A stretch of 64,000 nucleotides of DNA from Tetragonia tetragonoides (GCA_038025085.1 CM076141.1:16122001-16186000); one strand, 5' to 3'. Shown: positions 22,822-34,767, counted from the first letter of the stretch. A program made the numbers and translations. The notes: generated by a model from the sequence alone, not told the origin.

Positions 22822-23739
22822 TCATCTTTTCCGGCAAATTGTCATGCCATCTCCAATTGGTACTAAACTTATGCTTACTCGCTCATCCTCCACAATTGCT
22901 TTATTGAAATTCCTCAGACTGATAGTTTTTGAGTCAGTTACCAATGGATCTGCAACTTTTCCATGCCAAAGAACATTATCAACAACAATCACACCTCCAA
23001 CTCTGACAAGCTTCAATAACAATTCAAAATACTCTGTATACATTTTCTTCTCTGCATCGACAAAAGCAAAGTCGTAACTACCAGCTTCTCCATTCAAAAG
23101 CAAGGAATTCAAACTATCTATCGCCAGCCCATGTTTGATATTCACCTTATGGAGAAGCCCAGCTCGTTCGTAAAACCTTCTAGCAACTTCTAGCGCCTTC
23201 CCATCCCTCTCACAAGCAACCAAAGAACCTGATTCTGGGAGGACAAGGGCAACAGCCAAGGATGAGTAACCTGTGTAAACGCCAACCTCTATGCACCGTT
23301 TTGCTCCCTGAATCTGAACAAGCATTGCTAGCAGCTGGGCTTGGTCAGGAGAGACCTGCATTTGACTACCACGCATGGTGGCAGTCTCCTCCCGCAGTTC
23401 CCGTAAGATGTCCGGTTCCCGCACATTGCCTAAGATATAATCATAAAGCCGTGGAGTCAAACTCACAACCTGTTTGTTCCCATACTTCTCATCATCAACA
23501 ACTACAAATGAATTGGTGGAACAGTATCTAACGAAATGAACGGACTTGTGAGAGCTAAACTGGTTGATGAGATTCTCCCTGGTTGACAAGAGAGGGAGGC
23601 GGTTTGGGATAAGAAATCGGGATATTGGAAGGGATACTGCCAACATAGGCTGCTTCACAGAAGAACAGTTGTGCAACATTCTCTCTCGTGCAAAATGTAA
23701 TCCAAAAGATAGTATCTCTTTCTGTGATGTGGCATTCAT
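22822..23739 (-). CDS. CCoAOMT-like SAM-dependent O-methyltransferase, organelle-targeted
   Basis: 305 residues, one open frame. Class I methyltransferase of the caffeoyl-CoA O-methyltransferase family: the S-adenosylmethionine loop CIEVGVYTGYSSLAVAL (residues ~138-154), the acidic ACERD strand end, the metal/active-site VDAEKKMYTEYF and VVDNVLWHGKV, and the C-terminal SISLVPIGDGMTICRK. It has an N-terminal extension of ~70 residues, rich in Ser, Arg and hydrophobics and poor in acids, suggesting plastid or mitochondrial import; this resembles the At3g61990/At3g62000 branch (from memory), not the lignin enzymes. Met1 lies just inside the exon after an in-frame stop; Met21 and Met32 are alternative starts. 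Substrate cannot be inferred. Confidence 0.92.
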   Translation of the reverse strand: MNATSQKEILSFGLHFARERMLHNCSSVKQPMLAVSLPISRFLIPNRLPLLSTRENLINQFSSHKSVHFVRYCSTNSFVVVDDEKYGNKQVVSLTPRLYDYILGNVREPDILRELREETATMRGSQMQVSPDQAQLLAMLVQIQGAKRCIEVGVYTGYSSLAVALVLPESGSLVACERDGKALEVARRFYERAGLLHKVNIKHGLAIDSLNSLLLNGEAGSYDFAFVDAEKKMYTEYFELLLKLVRVGGVIVVDNVLWHGKVADPLVTDSKTISLRNFNKAIVEDERVSISLVPIGDGMTICRKR

Positions 23740-24745
23740 GCCCTTTCGGCCTTTGCCAGCACTCTAGAATCTGCCAACAAGATTTGACAATTAGCTTCAC
23801 TAATTCCATGTTCAATAGAATTCTTCAATCCTCTTATAGTTTTGAGGATTTGCATCCATTGGAAAATAGCACATTGCAAATTGGGTTAAAAGGAAAAAAG
23901 AGAAAATAGAACGATTTTTTTAGATATGGTTGTGTAGCCGTGCTGGATTTTTCTTAATTCACTAGACAATCCAAACTTGACTATAAAGGGAATCGAGTAC
24001 GAAATAGGGTTAATACGGAAAAGTCAGCCAAAAGGAGAACTTGAAATAAGAACATGTCTGACATCCAATGGTTTAATGCAACCCGTACTATCAACAGAAA
24101 ATACTTAACTCCCAGGTTCTTTTTCAATCCACCAGCTTCCCAACAAATACAGGTGCTTTTAGAATTGTTCTGAAGCAACTGCAACACTATGTGGACATTT
24201 AATTTTTGGGTAGAAAGATATATCATTTTCCTCTCAGCACATCCCGAAATACTATTTCATAGTCCATACCACAAATCCTCAACTAAAAATCTAAATGCAT
24301 ACAAGTAACATGAACCCAAAAAATAAAACCTAAAAGAATGAAAATGACTACAAACAACAACGTACAGCTTAATGTAAATAACGCATAACATGGAGATATT
24401 GAGCATAGCCTAGTCTTGAAGACAATATCTCTGCTTTCAGGTTGCATTCATGCCCTTTAGCCTTTGGCTAGCCCTCTTGTATCTACTATATTAAAAAGGC
24501 CAACTTCACTGACTCCACCTTTGGAGCAAACATTCTGTCTTAAAAGCTCCCATCCAACCCTCAAATGTCTCAGCGATATCCATTGGTAAAAACAGCGCAA
24601 TGCAAATATTGGAGGAAAAAAGAAAACACGACATCTTTTTTATATGGTTGTTCGGCGACTAATGCATACCAAAAGCTCAATATTTCTTGTTTACTGGACA
24701 ATCAAACTTGATTTTGTGAGGGACCAGAGTACGAAAACAAGGTTG
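23708..24745 (-). repeat. Diverged tandem duplication of the methyltransferase 5' region
   Basis: Copy 1 (about 23,708-24,010) and copy 2 (about 24,419-24,745) are offset by ~712 bp and share CATTCATGCCCTTT, GACAATCAAACTTGA-like and GAGTACGAAA blocks in the same order. Copy 1 contains the gene's start codon. In copy 2 the equivalent ATG opens Met-Asn-Ala-Thr and then stops, so only copy 1 can encode the protein. Confidence 0.7.
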
Positions 24746-27301
24746 CAGAAGGATGTTGATCAAATAGGCACTTAAATTTTATTTTACAAAACAACTTTGT
24801 ATGGCATCAAAAGGATTAATCCCCCCTCATAAAATGAGAACGGCTTACTTAATTTTCAGCACATTACAAACCCAGTTAGTCCATTGATTAGTATCCTCGT
24901 TTCTTTCTCGGCCTCTTTTCTACTACTATTGACTATCCACAAACGCAAGCACTTACCTAAACGTTCAGGAGCAATTGCTACATAACGATGACATAAACTT
25001 CATTTTTGTGTAGCAAAGAAAACTCCATCTTTTCGGGACACGTACTAAATTTGCAATTGATAGTCTACGCACAAAATCCTATCTTAAGAATTCAAAACCT
25101 AACAAGTTATGAACCAAAATTATGCCTAAAATATTTGACTGATGAAACATACGCATCCAAATTTTAACATCCAGTAATAATTTCGAAACTATTACTCCAG
25201 TCTCGAAACAAGTATCCACAGCATTAAATAAATAACTCAAAGCATAAAGATAACTGAGGATTCAATTAGAATTCAGAGGATCTTAATAGTTCTGTAGAAG
25301 TCTAAAGACGTAATAGTGGCGTATAATGAGAGGCTGCTTACTAATAGAGTCTGGCGAGGCAAGGCGAGGGTGGACCTCCTGGGGGAGTGGGAGGAAGTTA
25401 GTGATAGAAAGGGGAAGGGTTACTCCAGTGACGTAGGCGGGTGTGGTTGGACTTGGACAACGGGATCTGGGTCAATTTGTCTATATGAAGACCGCATAGG
25501 AAAACAGTTTGAAACGAAGTCCAACTACTTATCTACTCCCCACAAGCTATCTCTACCATATCATTTGTTAAAAATCCACTTTCTCATAATAGGCAAGTCA
25601 CCACTACCAACTCAATGGAACTATCTTTCTTTTTTCTTCTCCACAAAAATAATTGACTTCCACCTAACCCCACAAACCAAGTAAATCCCTCCGTGGAGGG
25701 GGGAATGATATTGAATGGAAAAGAGTTACAAAATGGTTTTGTTGCTTTATACTGAACTTCACTACAAGAAAGATTATCATGAAAGAAAAGGCATGACAGT
25801 TGGAAAATGGTTTGAAGCAAAAACTTAAGTTGGAAAGTTTTGAAATCTCTTCAAGAAATCATGTTGACATCCAAGATCATATCCCAGTTAAGAGGTTGGT
25901 TTTGACATGATGCTACCCTATGTGACCAGTTTGCTTTCCTTAGAAACCGGGAATAAAGAAGGTGCTAACTTAACAAACCAACCCCCCCACCAAACACTTC
26001 CAACAGTTCAACTTCCTCATATTAATAACCTGACTGAGCCCAACAACTCCTAATATCAAGCTTCAATCAAACCATATAAAATCACTCACCTAAACATGAG
26101 GTGCAAATACATGGGCAATACAAGATATGACCATTAGTATTCATATAGTCAACAGAATTCTAATAAGCTACAGCTAAATTGAGGCCTTTCCTACATAATT
26201 TTTCATTTACCTCCACACCAACACTTGTTGCGAATCCATAACGCGCAATCTATAGTAGCAAACTACAAATGTATAGCTTGCTATAGAAACAACCACCTAA
26301 TACACCTTACTATTTTACTAAATGATTTGGAGAAGACATCACAAGATGATGTCCAGAACACATACAGCAAGGAGAACATCCAAATACATCTTCGTTCAAT
26401 CTAATAATATAGACCAAGTTTTATGCCCAACTTTGATATCGTTGGAGTTGCCATTCAATAGTACTTGGTTGCTTATCTTGACTCCTGCTCAAATAACCAA
26501 TATCCATAAGCATCTCATAAAACACCCAAAATGTTCAATTGTCTGTTCATGGAAAGTTCATGTCGATAGGCAACTTAAATTGAGACCCATCATGATTTTC
26601 ATTACCTAAATCTAATTACAGCAGACAAAGAGCCACCCGTGAGAATTTGAAATGAAACGAAAACTAAAACAAATAGAGGAGGTCATTAAGTTCCGTATCC
26701 AAGTTGATCAATGAAGAGGTGGTATAAGTATAACTAAGGTCCTCCAACATGGTTCATATCATACCCACCAAATGTTTTAGGGAAATTTCACAAATTGTCA
26801 ATTTTTATCCAGATTACTGCTCCAAGAATGATGAAATTTGCAGAAAAGTCATGCAGCATAATTAGTTAGAACTACCATTTTCTTTTAGCATTCAAGCACT
26901 GTGCTTTCTCCAAGACATTCACTCTAGATGGAATATAAGTGAAAATACAAAGCTAACTAGTCAAATTAAAACTCCTCACCCCCACAAAACAAAACCCAAA
27001 ACCCAATTGGGGTTTGGTGAAATTGAGATCAAATCACTCGCCTAGGCCCTTCAATCTCAGTATCTCACCCACCCCTCAACACGAAAGGCAATTTGTGTTC
27101 AAAGAAAATATGAACAAAGGTGCAAATCAGTTCAAGATCGATTATTGCGCAATTATCTAATACAGAGAAAACAATGCAATGCAATGCAATCTGATGAAAC
27201 ATTCATCAAAAAGAGAGCAATAGAAAGAAAACAACACACCCAAAACAAATAAAGAGGGAAAGTAATGTCAAAATTCCAAATTGGTCCAAGATTATGAAAG
27301 T

Positions 27302-27302
<1 letters not shown>
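24746..27302 (-). other. Probable 5' intron or upstream region of the methyltransferase gene
   Basis: No coding exon recognised on either strand. A 122-residue plus-strand frame (25,316-25,684) and other short frames have no family match. If the exon at 27,344-27,486 is the first exon of the minus-strand transcript, this is mostly intron. Confidence 0.4.

Positions 27303-27341
<39 letters not shown>
27303..27341 (+). repeat. (GA)n microsatellite, ~19 units
   Basis: Uninterrupted GA dinucleotides directly beside a possible splice donor read on the minus strand (CCAAG|GTACCC), so the transcript would carry a CT-rich intron start. Confidence 0.95.
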
Positions 27342-27343
<2 letters not shown>

Positions 27344-27346
<3 letters not shown>

Positions 27347-27486
27347 CTTGGAACCTTAGGGATCTTGATGGTCTTTTTCTCCGGCGATGGGTGAGTAGTG
27401 CAAGAGCAGTAGAGGGTGGGGCTTTGGGGGTGTTAGGGAGAGGGAGAGGGAGAGGGAGTATCGAGCTTCTTGAGCATAGACACCAA
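27344..27486 (-). other. Possible 5' leader exon of the minus-strand methyltransferase locus
   Basis: On the minus strand this GC-richer block is CT-rich, contains a short upstream ORF (ATG 27,475 region, stopping within 14 codons in the CCCTCT repeats) and ends in AAG|GTACCC. An acceptor (TTGGCAG or ATTCTAG) lies just upstream of the methyltransferase ATG. The link between them is inference; it could also be a leader of an unannotated transcript. Confidence 0.35.
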
Positions 27487-27500
27487 GCTGCTGCAAGTAT

Positions 27501-28078
27501 TTTTTTTATTTTTTTTGAGAGGGGAATAGGAAATTTTCATTAATAGAACAGCTATACGGCATCTACAATTAAAATAACCCTAGAATATACTAAATCAACA
27601 ATAACAACACAATTTTTACTAACAAGATAATTGACAAGGACACCTCGGTGCGACTCCCAACATGCATAGTAACCATGTGCTTCCTTTGATGTATCTTCAT
27701 CTTTGATGGAAGTGGAGATCTTCACCGCGAGCAAAGGAATCACTTGCCTACAAAACTTTGTTTGATACCATCAGTTGTATGTATATCTGATCCCCAAAAT
27801 TATATTGAACCTATAAAATAGATATCGCACCATAGGCAAAAAGAGAATCCTACGAAGAGGAAGAAATGAAAATACCAATGAACTTCACAAAGGGAGGGAA
27901 ATTTATTCCACCTAAAGCGAAAAAGAGTAGAAATTAGAGTCAAACTAGATGAAGACCATCAAATACAGGCCGAAAATGACCTAAATCGGTCCTCCCGGCC
28001 TAAAACTATAATGAAAGATGAGAAGAGGCAAAAGAGAAAAGCTAGAGCTTTAAGAGGAGAGAAAAAGGAGAGTTTAAT
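27501..28078 (-). mobile_element. Retroposon insertion (LINE-derived), 14-bp target duplication
   Basis: Flanked by perfect direct repeats GCTGCTGCAAGTAT at 27,487-27,500 and 28,079-28,092. On the minus strand the insert ends in a poly(A)-like tail (T-rich run at 27,501-27,516), preceded by CTATTAATGAAAATTTCC, a common plant LINE 3' end. At 578 bp it holds no reverse transcriptase: a 5' leader-like part seems joined to a LINE tail. Empty-site sequence upstream of the methyltransferase locus reads continuously across the duplication. Confidence 0.8.
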
Positions 28079-28751
28079 GCTGCTGCAAGTATCTTGAGTT
28101 GTGACTTTGTTAGTCTTGTAACCCCTCGTAACATTTTATTTATTTATTTATTACTAGAGAGATAAGGACCTATGATCTACATATTCAATTTTCAGTTTAT
28201 TTTAGTGCATAGTGCAGTTGGATTTAGTTCAATTTAACTAATAAAATAGTTGATTAGCAAAAAAAAAATAAAAATAAAAATAATAATAAAATAGTTAGAA
28301 AAAAGAAGTGTGAGCATGTAGAAAGTAAATAACTACCTGACATTGAGAATGAGAGAGAAAAAAAGAAGAGAGAGAAACCCCCAAAAAACAAGCCCCCCCG
28401 ATAAACCCAGTCACCAGCAATCCAACCTCCAACAACCCAGTACCACTTCAATCCTCCCTAATTCTTCTTTCTCCTATGGATTACCCTCAAAAATCCTCCT
28501 CCAGCTCCTTCTTCAGTCAATTCCAGTATCAATTACAAACTCGTGGCTACTCGTTTTGGCCTTTTTTGGGGCAAAGCAAACCCTAGAAATCAATTTTCGT
28601 TTGAATTCGTTGATTCTGGCTACTAGCAACACTAGAAATTTGGGGATTATGTCTCTTGTTAGCTACACTACAAATTATTACCAAAAAGCAAACCAAATCA
28701 ACAAAAACCTAGAATTGAAGAAGAAATAAAGCTAGAGTCTTTTGCTTCGCG

Positions 28752-29708
28752 ATGCATATCGAATTCTCCCATAAAGAAGATTATTCGACCTCTATTCTGG
28801 CGAATTTCGAAGCTTTCTTGGAATTTCGGAGGTTTCCTCTTTCATTAGAGTGGTCGCAGATAACCCGTTCTTCGATTCACCTTTGTGACAATGGACTTCG
28901 GCTTGGGTGCGTTGGGCTGGATTTCCTTAGTGCCCATATCTTCGAAGGTTTCTGTTCCATACCCATTACAGGTCGGGTTACAGGTTCGAGGCTCTTATTT
29001 CTTCCCTTTCACACTCCTGCTCTCCACTTCCATTTTTTTTTGTTTATGATTGAGCAACCTGGTAGCCAATATTTGATTCCTTTGAATCATTTTAGTATAA
29101 TTCCACAGCCTATCATTTCTTTACTGGGTAATATGTTTATTACCTTTGTTCCAATGAAGCAATTCGATGCTTTTGATGTTGTTGAGTTACAGCTTAAAAA
29201 GTTTGTTTCTCTAATTGAAGTCATAATCTTTGGTTTGATTTTTAGCCCTGTGATGGTCATGGTGTTTTTTAGCATCATTGTTGTCTTTTTCCAGCAGATC
29301 AGTGTGTTAATGGTCATAGCTTTTGGCTTCCTAGAATGCCGCTCAATTGGCTCTAATGCTAGTTTTCTTGAGTTTAGTCTTTATGGTTTGCTTTCTATTA
29401 TTGTTGGTCATGTCCCTTTTATAAGATATTATTGCACACAAAATATTTGTAATTTGCCTTTCCTAAAGACTACTTCTCCATCCCAGGCAAAGCAAGTCAT
29501 AAGGATGGAGTTATTTAATGTTCCGTTTAGCCTAAAGAAGACATTTATTAAGAAAATCTCTTTTAAGTTAACTTCTATGGTACTTTTAAAGTGCTGTAAA
29601 TTTCCTAGAATGTGGTTAAAAATTGGCCTATATAGACATATTGTTGGTTTGGATAATTGGCTTCTTTGGGTGTTATCATGCCCTCTCTGTAGCTCTATGC
29701 CAATCTAA
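28752..29708 (+). other. Open frame in the LINE ORF1 position (unrecognised, 318 codons)
   Basis: A 318-codon frame starting at an ATG ahead of the endonuclease. The translation is strongly hydrophobic with several Phe/Ile/Val-rich stretches. I see no CCHC zinc knuckle (CX2CX4HX4C) and no DUF4283-like signature, which plant LINE ORF1 proteins usually carry. It may be a chance frame through decayed ORF1 sequence. Function unknown. Confidence 0.3.
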
Positions 29709-29826
29709 GAGTATACTTGTTACGTTAACAACTTGTTCCTTTCAAAAATTTGCCAGAATGTATTGGGATTTCTCCACTACTAGAACTCCTTTTAAGTCGG
29801 TGTTTATTTTTAAAAAAAAAGTTTTT

Positions 29827-32800
29827 ATGAATAGAGTCGCTTTTTGGAATGTGCGGGGTGTTGGAAAAAGAAATCTAGGAGAGGAGGTCAAATTGTTTAG
29901 CAAAATTCACCATATTAGCTTGTTTACTTTAGCTGAAACTAAAGTCCAATTTGATCCCAACCCTCAAGTTATATCTCAGTTTGGTTTTAGTGGTTTCACT
30001 TTTGTGCCTTGTGTGGGATATTCGGGTGGTTTATGGCTTTTATGGCAGCATAATGTTATTAGTATCAATGTTCTACATAAAGATCCTAGGTTTATAAGCG
30101 TTCTTATTAAAAATTTTGTAGGTGTTCATGATTGTGTTATAATTTTTGCTTATGCCCCTGCTCAAGACAATTGTAAAGATCAATTCTGGGAAGACTTGCT
30201 TAAGTATGCAATAAGTCTTCCTGGTCCTTTTTTAATTATGGGTGATTTAATGCCTCTGAAAAGCATGGGGGTGTTGTCCCTTCTCAAAGTAAATTTGATA
30301 GACTGTTATCTTTTAAGTATAATGCTAATATGCTTGATTTGCCTTTCTCTGGAAACCCATTTACTTAGAGGAAAAAGAAAAGTGGCATTAACAATGTATG
30401 GGAACGCCTTGATAGGGTGCTTGTCTCTCCTTGTTGGCTTAATTTATTTCCTTCTGCAAAGACTATTCATTTAGACTTCAGTTCATGTGATCATTGTCCG
30501 ATTGTGTTAGAAACTTTTATTAAAGCTCCTTTCTCTCCCCCTCCCTTTCGTTTTGAGAGTTCTTGGATCAATCATAAAGATTTTGAACCTATGGTTCGTA
30601 AGGCATGGAGCTCGAGATGTACTGGTTCTTGCTTATTTCAAGTTATTAACAAATATAAAGTTCTCAAAGCTAATTCTAAAGTTTGGGCTAAATCTAAATT
30701 TGGAAATATTACTAGACAATTAAAAGAAGTTGAGGAAAGTCTCATTGCTTTGCAGAACGATTTGATCATAACTCCTACAGATGCTACACTTATTCAAAGA
30801 CAAATCAGATTAGCTACTAAAAAAGCAAGTCTAATTAATTTTAATAAAATTTTTTGGTTTCAAAGATCTAGAGCACGTAATCTCTTATTAGAAGATAGAA
30901 ATACTTCTTATTTTCAAACAAAGGCTACAATAAGAAGAAATCGGAAAAAAAATTACAAGTTTTTTGAGCTCTGATGGTATTCATTACACGGAAGCAGATA
31001 GCATTACCAAGGAAATAACAAAAGAATTTAAACAAAGATTTGTTTGTGACAATGGATGCTTTGTTAACATTAACGATGATCTTAAAGACATTTTGCCAGA
31101 AGTTAGCGTAGAAGATAATCTCTTTTTAACTAAAGAGGTTAATGATGAGGAAATAAAAGAAGCAGTTTTTTCACTAGCGCCTAATAAATCACCTGGCCCT
31201 GATGGTTTTCCTGCAATTTTCTTTCAGACCTACTGGCATATTGTGGGCCATTCGGTGTGTCGGGCAGTTAAAGCGTTTTTTCATTCAGGAAAATTATTAT
31301 AAGAAGTTAATCAAACTTTTCTCGCTCTAATTCCTAAAATTGAGAATCCTTCCTCGGCAAACCACTTTAGACCTATTAGTCTCTGCTCAACGTTATATAA
31401 GATTATTTCGAAAGTTCTAACTTCGAGGCTTAAGGACGTCATTGTTAAGCTTATTCATCCACTTCAAGGTGCTTTTGTGGCGGATAGATGTATCCAGGAT
31501 AATATCCTATTAGCACATGAGATGTTTCACTCGTTCAGATCTAAACAAGGTAAGGGGGGTTGGCTGACCATTAAGTTGGATATAGAGAAAGCCTATGATC
31601 GATTAAATTGGAATTTTATTTATCAAGTTTTTCGGAAGTTTGGGTTTGATGAGAAATGGATAATGTGGATTAAAGAATGTATTTCGACAGTTTCTTTCTC
31701 AGCCCTTGTCAATAATTCACCTGGTCCAACTTTCTTAGCATCTAGGGGAATCCGTCAAGGCGATCCTCTTTCTCCATACATTTTTATACTTTGCGCAGAA
31801 GTCCTTGCTAGACGCCTTCAGCGGGAAAGTGATGATTCTTCTAAAAGTGTTGGGATTAAGATTTGCAGAGGTGCAGAGAAACCTCATTTCCTGACATTTG
31901 CTGATGATACTATGATCTTTGCTGAAGCATCTAATCAAAGTTGTCACACAATTAAGAAAATCTTAGATGAGTATTGTCGTATGTTAGGTCAAAAAATCAA
32001 TTTGCATAAGTCTGCTTTTCAGTGTACATCTAATATTGGTAGAAATAATACAGAAGCTTTTAAAGGCATTCTAGAGATGAGTCACTCAGTATGCTTAGAT
32101 AAATATTTAGGTTGTCCCATTATTAATGATAGAGTTAAGACGAAAACATTTAGTGACGTTATTGATCGTACCACAAGTCATCTGTCAAAGTGGAAAGCAA
32201 ATTCTCTTTCCCATGCAGGTAGAGCTACTCTTATCCAAGCAAATTTGGCAGCAACACCCATTTACACAATGCAAAGTTTTACTCTCCCCCCAGCTACTCT
32301 ATCTAAGTTAGATCAAATTAATCGTAATTTTCTTTGGAATAAAGCTACTGACAGTAAATCGTCTAACCTTATAGGTTGGGACAATGTTTGCAAACCAAAG
32401 AGTTTAGGAGTCTTAGGTCTCTGTAAAGCAGGTGCGGTTAATAAAGCAATGCAAATGAAGTTACTTTGGAAGATTATATCAGACCCCTCTAGTAAATGGG
32501 TTAAACTAGTTTGTCATAAGTATCTTCGAGGTCAAAATATTTTTCAGTATTCTAATAGCCCTAAAATGTCTTGGCAATGGAAAAATCTCCTTCAAGTGCG
32601 TTCTACTTTTAAGAAGGGATTGAGATGGCAGGTTGGTGATGGTAAGAATATTAGTTTTGGAAAGATAATTGGGTTTGTCAATTTCCACTTTTAGAAAAAT
32701 TATTTCTAGTGGATTCAGATGACCCTCTTTATGATCTTGATATCCCTGTAAGTATGTTCATTAAGGATGGAGTGAGTTGGGATGTTGACCTTCTTGCTAA

Positions 32801-33967
32801 GATTGTTCTACCAGAAATTATTTCTTGTATTAAAGGAATTCATAATCCTTTTAATGAGGTCCCTGATAAATTTTACTGGGGTCGTGCTAGTAATGGTATC
32901 TTTTCGGCTAAATCAGCTACTTGGTTAGCCCAAGGCATCCAAGATGATTATAAAAAGAAATGTGATTTTAGTTGGATTTGGGACTTCAAACTCCCAAATA
33001 AAGTAAAATTCTTTGTTGGAAACTTTGTTTGGATGGTCTCCCAACTAAACATCGTCTACAACAAAGTAAAGTATTTGTTCCCCAGGAATGTGTTTTCTGT
33101 AATTACCATTCTGAAGATAAATATCATCTATTCTTCGATTGTCCTCATTTTTTCCAAATGTGGGATGAAGTTCAGACCATTTTCTCTAAAAAGATTAATA
33201 TTTTAGTTCCTCCAAATTTATCATTTGTTGAAAGTTTAAATTTTTATAAGAAGAATTTAGATGAATGGGATTTTATCCTCCTTATTTTATCTTGGTGGAT
33301 ATTCTGGTTTGCGAGAAACAAAATCGAGTTTGACAACCTTCAGACAACTCCTCTACAAATGCAAATTCAGTTAGGTATAGTTTTGTAGAGTGGAAAGCCG
33401 CCCTTGCTGCTGCAGAAGTAAACTTTGATATTTCTGGAGTCTTTAAAAAAAGAAAAATTAAAAGAACCCCGAAAGAAAATGTTAATTGGTTTCCCCAAGA
33501 GGAAACTATTTTAAGCTTAATGTTGATGGTTCTAAAAAGAAGAATGTCTTAGCCTCAGCTGGCTTTTGCATACGTAATGAAAAAGGAGAGGTAATCACAA
33601 TGGGTGCAAAACAGTGTAGTGAATGTTCCATCCTTCTAGCTGAAGCCATTGGCCTCAGAGAAGCGGTAAGGGCTGCTAGAAATCTAGGTCTTCAGAATAT
33701 TACAATCGAAGGGGATAACCTAACGGTTATTAAGACTCTTAGGGGTGAGTGGCATATTCCTTGGGAAATAGAAAATATTTTGATAGATACCAAGAAAGAT
33801 TTATTTTTTTTTTCAATAAAGTGGAAGTTCTTCATTGCTTCCGCGAAGCAAATTCAGTAGCTGATTATTTAGCTAATATTGGTTATAACCATCCTACGCT
33901 CACCTATTGGTCTTCGGCTTTTGATTTCACCCTTACCAATTTATTGATAAGGGACTCGGTAGGATAA
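29827..33967 (+). pseudogene. LINE ORF2: endonuclease, reverse transcriptase and RNase H, inactivated
   Basis: Endonuclease start VAFWNVRGVGKRN at 29,833 with downstream AETK and the catalytic GD motif; reverse transcriptase with SPGPDGFP, the long RT frame 31,477-32,694, LDIEKAYDRLNW, GIRQGDPLSPYIF and active site FADD near 31,900; zf-RVT block with a CVFC...DCPHFF pattern near 33,090-33,160; RNase H with LNVDGS (33,510), EAIGLREAV, EGDN and REANSVADYLAN. Breaks: frameshift near 30,246 in the endonuclease GD motif, in-frame TAG near 30,366, frameshift in an A-run near 30,947, TAA at 31,300-31,302, frameshifts near 32,662, 33,020, 33,490 and in a T-run near 33,806. It cannot make a working protein. 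Confidence 0.9.
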
Positions 33968-34029
33968 CCTTTTGGGATTATCCTGGCTTCCTTGCTTTTT
34001 CCCAAAAAAAAAAAACTAATAAAATAGTT

Positions 34030-34630
34030 TTAAAGTCATTTTCAAATGGTTTAGTTCAACCCTTATTATTTACTACTCAAGCTACGGAATCGCATTATTC
34101 GAGGTACAAAGATGGAGAAGCAAAGTTCAACATGTGTATAGAGAAGAAGCTAACATTTTTTAACTTTAGTTTCAAAGTTGCACATTTATTTTGTCAATTT
34201 GAAATCATATTCATGTTAGGATTTATATATTCGAGAATTTTGATGAGTTATAAAAAACTAAGATAACTTTTTATGTAATTTGTTATTGGGTGTGTTTCAA
34301 CACCTTCTATTTCACCCCCAGAAAAATTACTCTCGCCTGGTTTGATTACCAAATTTCATAGCGATTTGATTTTCTATCCCCGTTACTTTTCAATTGATTT
34401 GTTTACCAAAAAAACTGTTAATTTGTTACCGGTTCGTTTTTCCTTGTAATACAATGAGGGTTCATCTCATAATACAACAAAGAACAAATAAATATTTGAA
34501 TTTGACTACATTCTAACCAATTCCCAAATTTTAAATTTTTCCTGTAAAATTTTCATACTTATTCCATAAATCTTCTTTTTTTGGGGGGGGGGGGGAAGGG
34601 GATGTGAAAATATGTTAAGAGTACTAAGAG
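34030..34630. other. Spacer between LINE and copia block
   Basis: AT-rich, with a 13-G run at 34,583-34,595. No gene or repeat family recognised. Confidence 0.5.
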
Positions 34631-34635
34631 GTTTC

Positions 34636-34767
34636 TGTTATGAAATATATATATGTGGATATACATTATATTGTAGAGATATTTTATCTATATACTTACC
34701 ATATACTGTACTACCTCTTTGCTCCCCTTTACTCTCTACTCTTTATCTCTCCAATTGTTTTACAACA
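34636..34767 (+). repeat. 5' LTR of outer copia element (internally deleted)
   Basis: Begins TGTTATGAAATAT, ends TTTTACAACA. Same order of blocks as the 3' LTR (ATACATTATATTGTAGAGAT, TATACTTACCATATACTG, TTTGCTCCCCTTTACTCTCT), but the ~70 bp between ATACTGTACTA and TTTGCTCCCC is missing. Confidence 0.88.

Larger units (their letters stand above)
28252..34013 (+). mobile_element. L1-type LINE, full-length but decayed
   Basis: Non-LTR retrotransposon with the order apurinic endonuclease, reverse transcriptase, zinc-finger (zf-RVT) region and RNase H, ending in a 12-13 A tail. Target duplications AACTAATAAAATAGTT lie at 28,236-28,251 and 34,014-34,029. A second partial match (TAATAAAATAGTT, 28,284-28,296) makes the 5' end uncertain by ~45 bp. 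Length 5.8 kb is normal for plant LINEs. Bases 28,252-28,740 are a purine/C-rich leader without a clear ORF. Confidence 0.9.

Noticed and set aside
25316..25684. 122-codon plus-strand frame
   Set aside because: No domain signature; lies in the presumed intron or upstream region of the minus-strand methyltransferase.
28079..28130. Similarity of GAGTTGTGACTTT...TTAGTCTTG to the minus strand near 22,780-22,815
   Set aside because: Only about 25 matching bases with a gap; too short to claim an inverted duplication of the methyltransferase 3' end.
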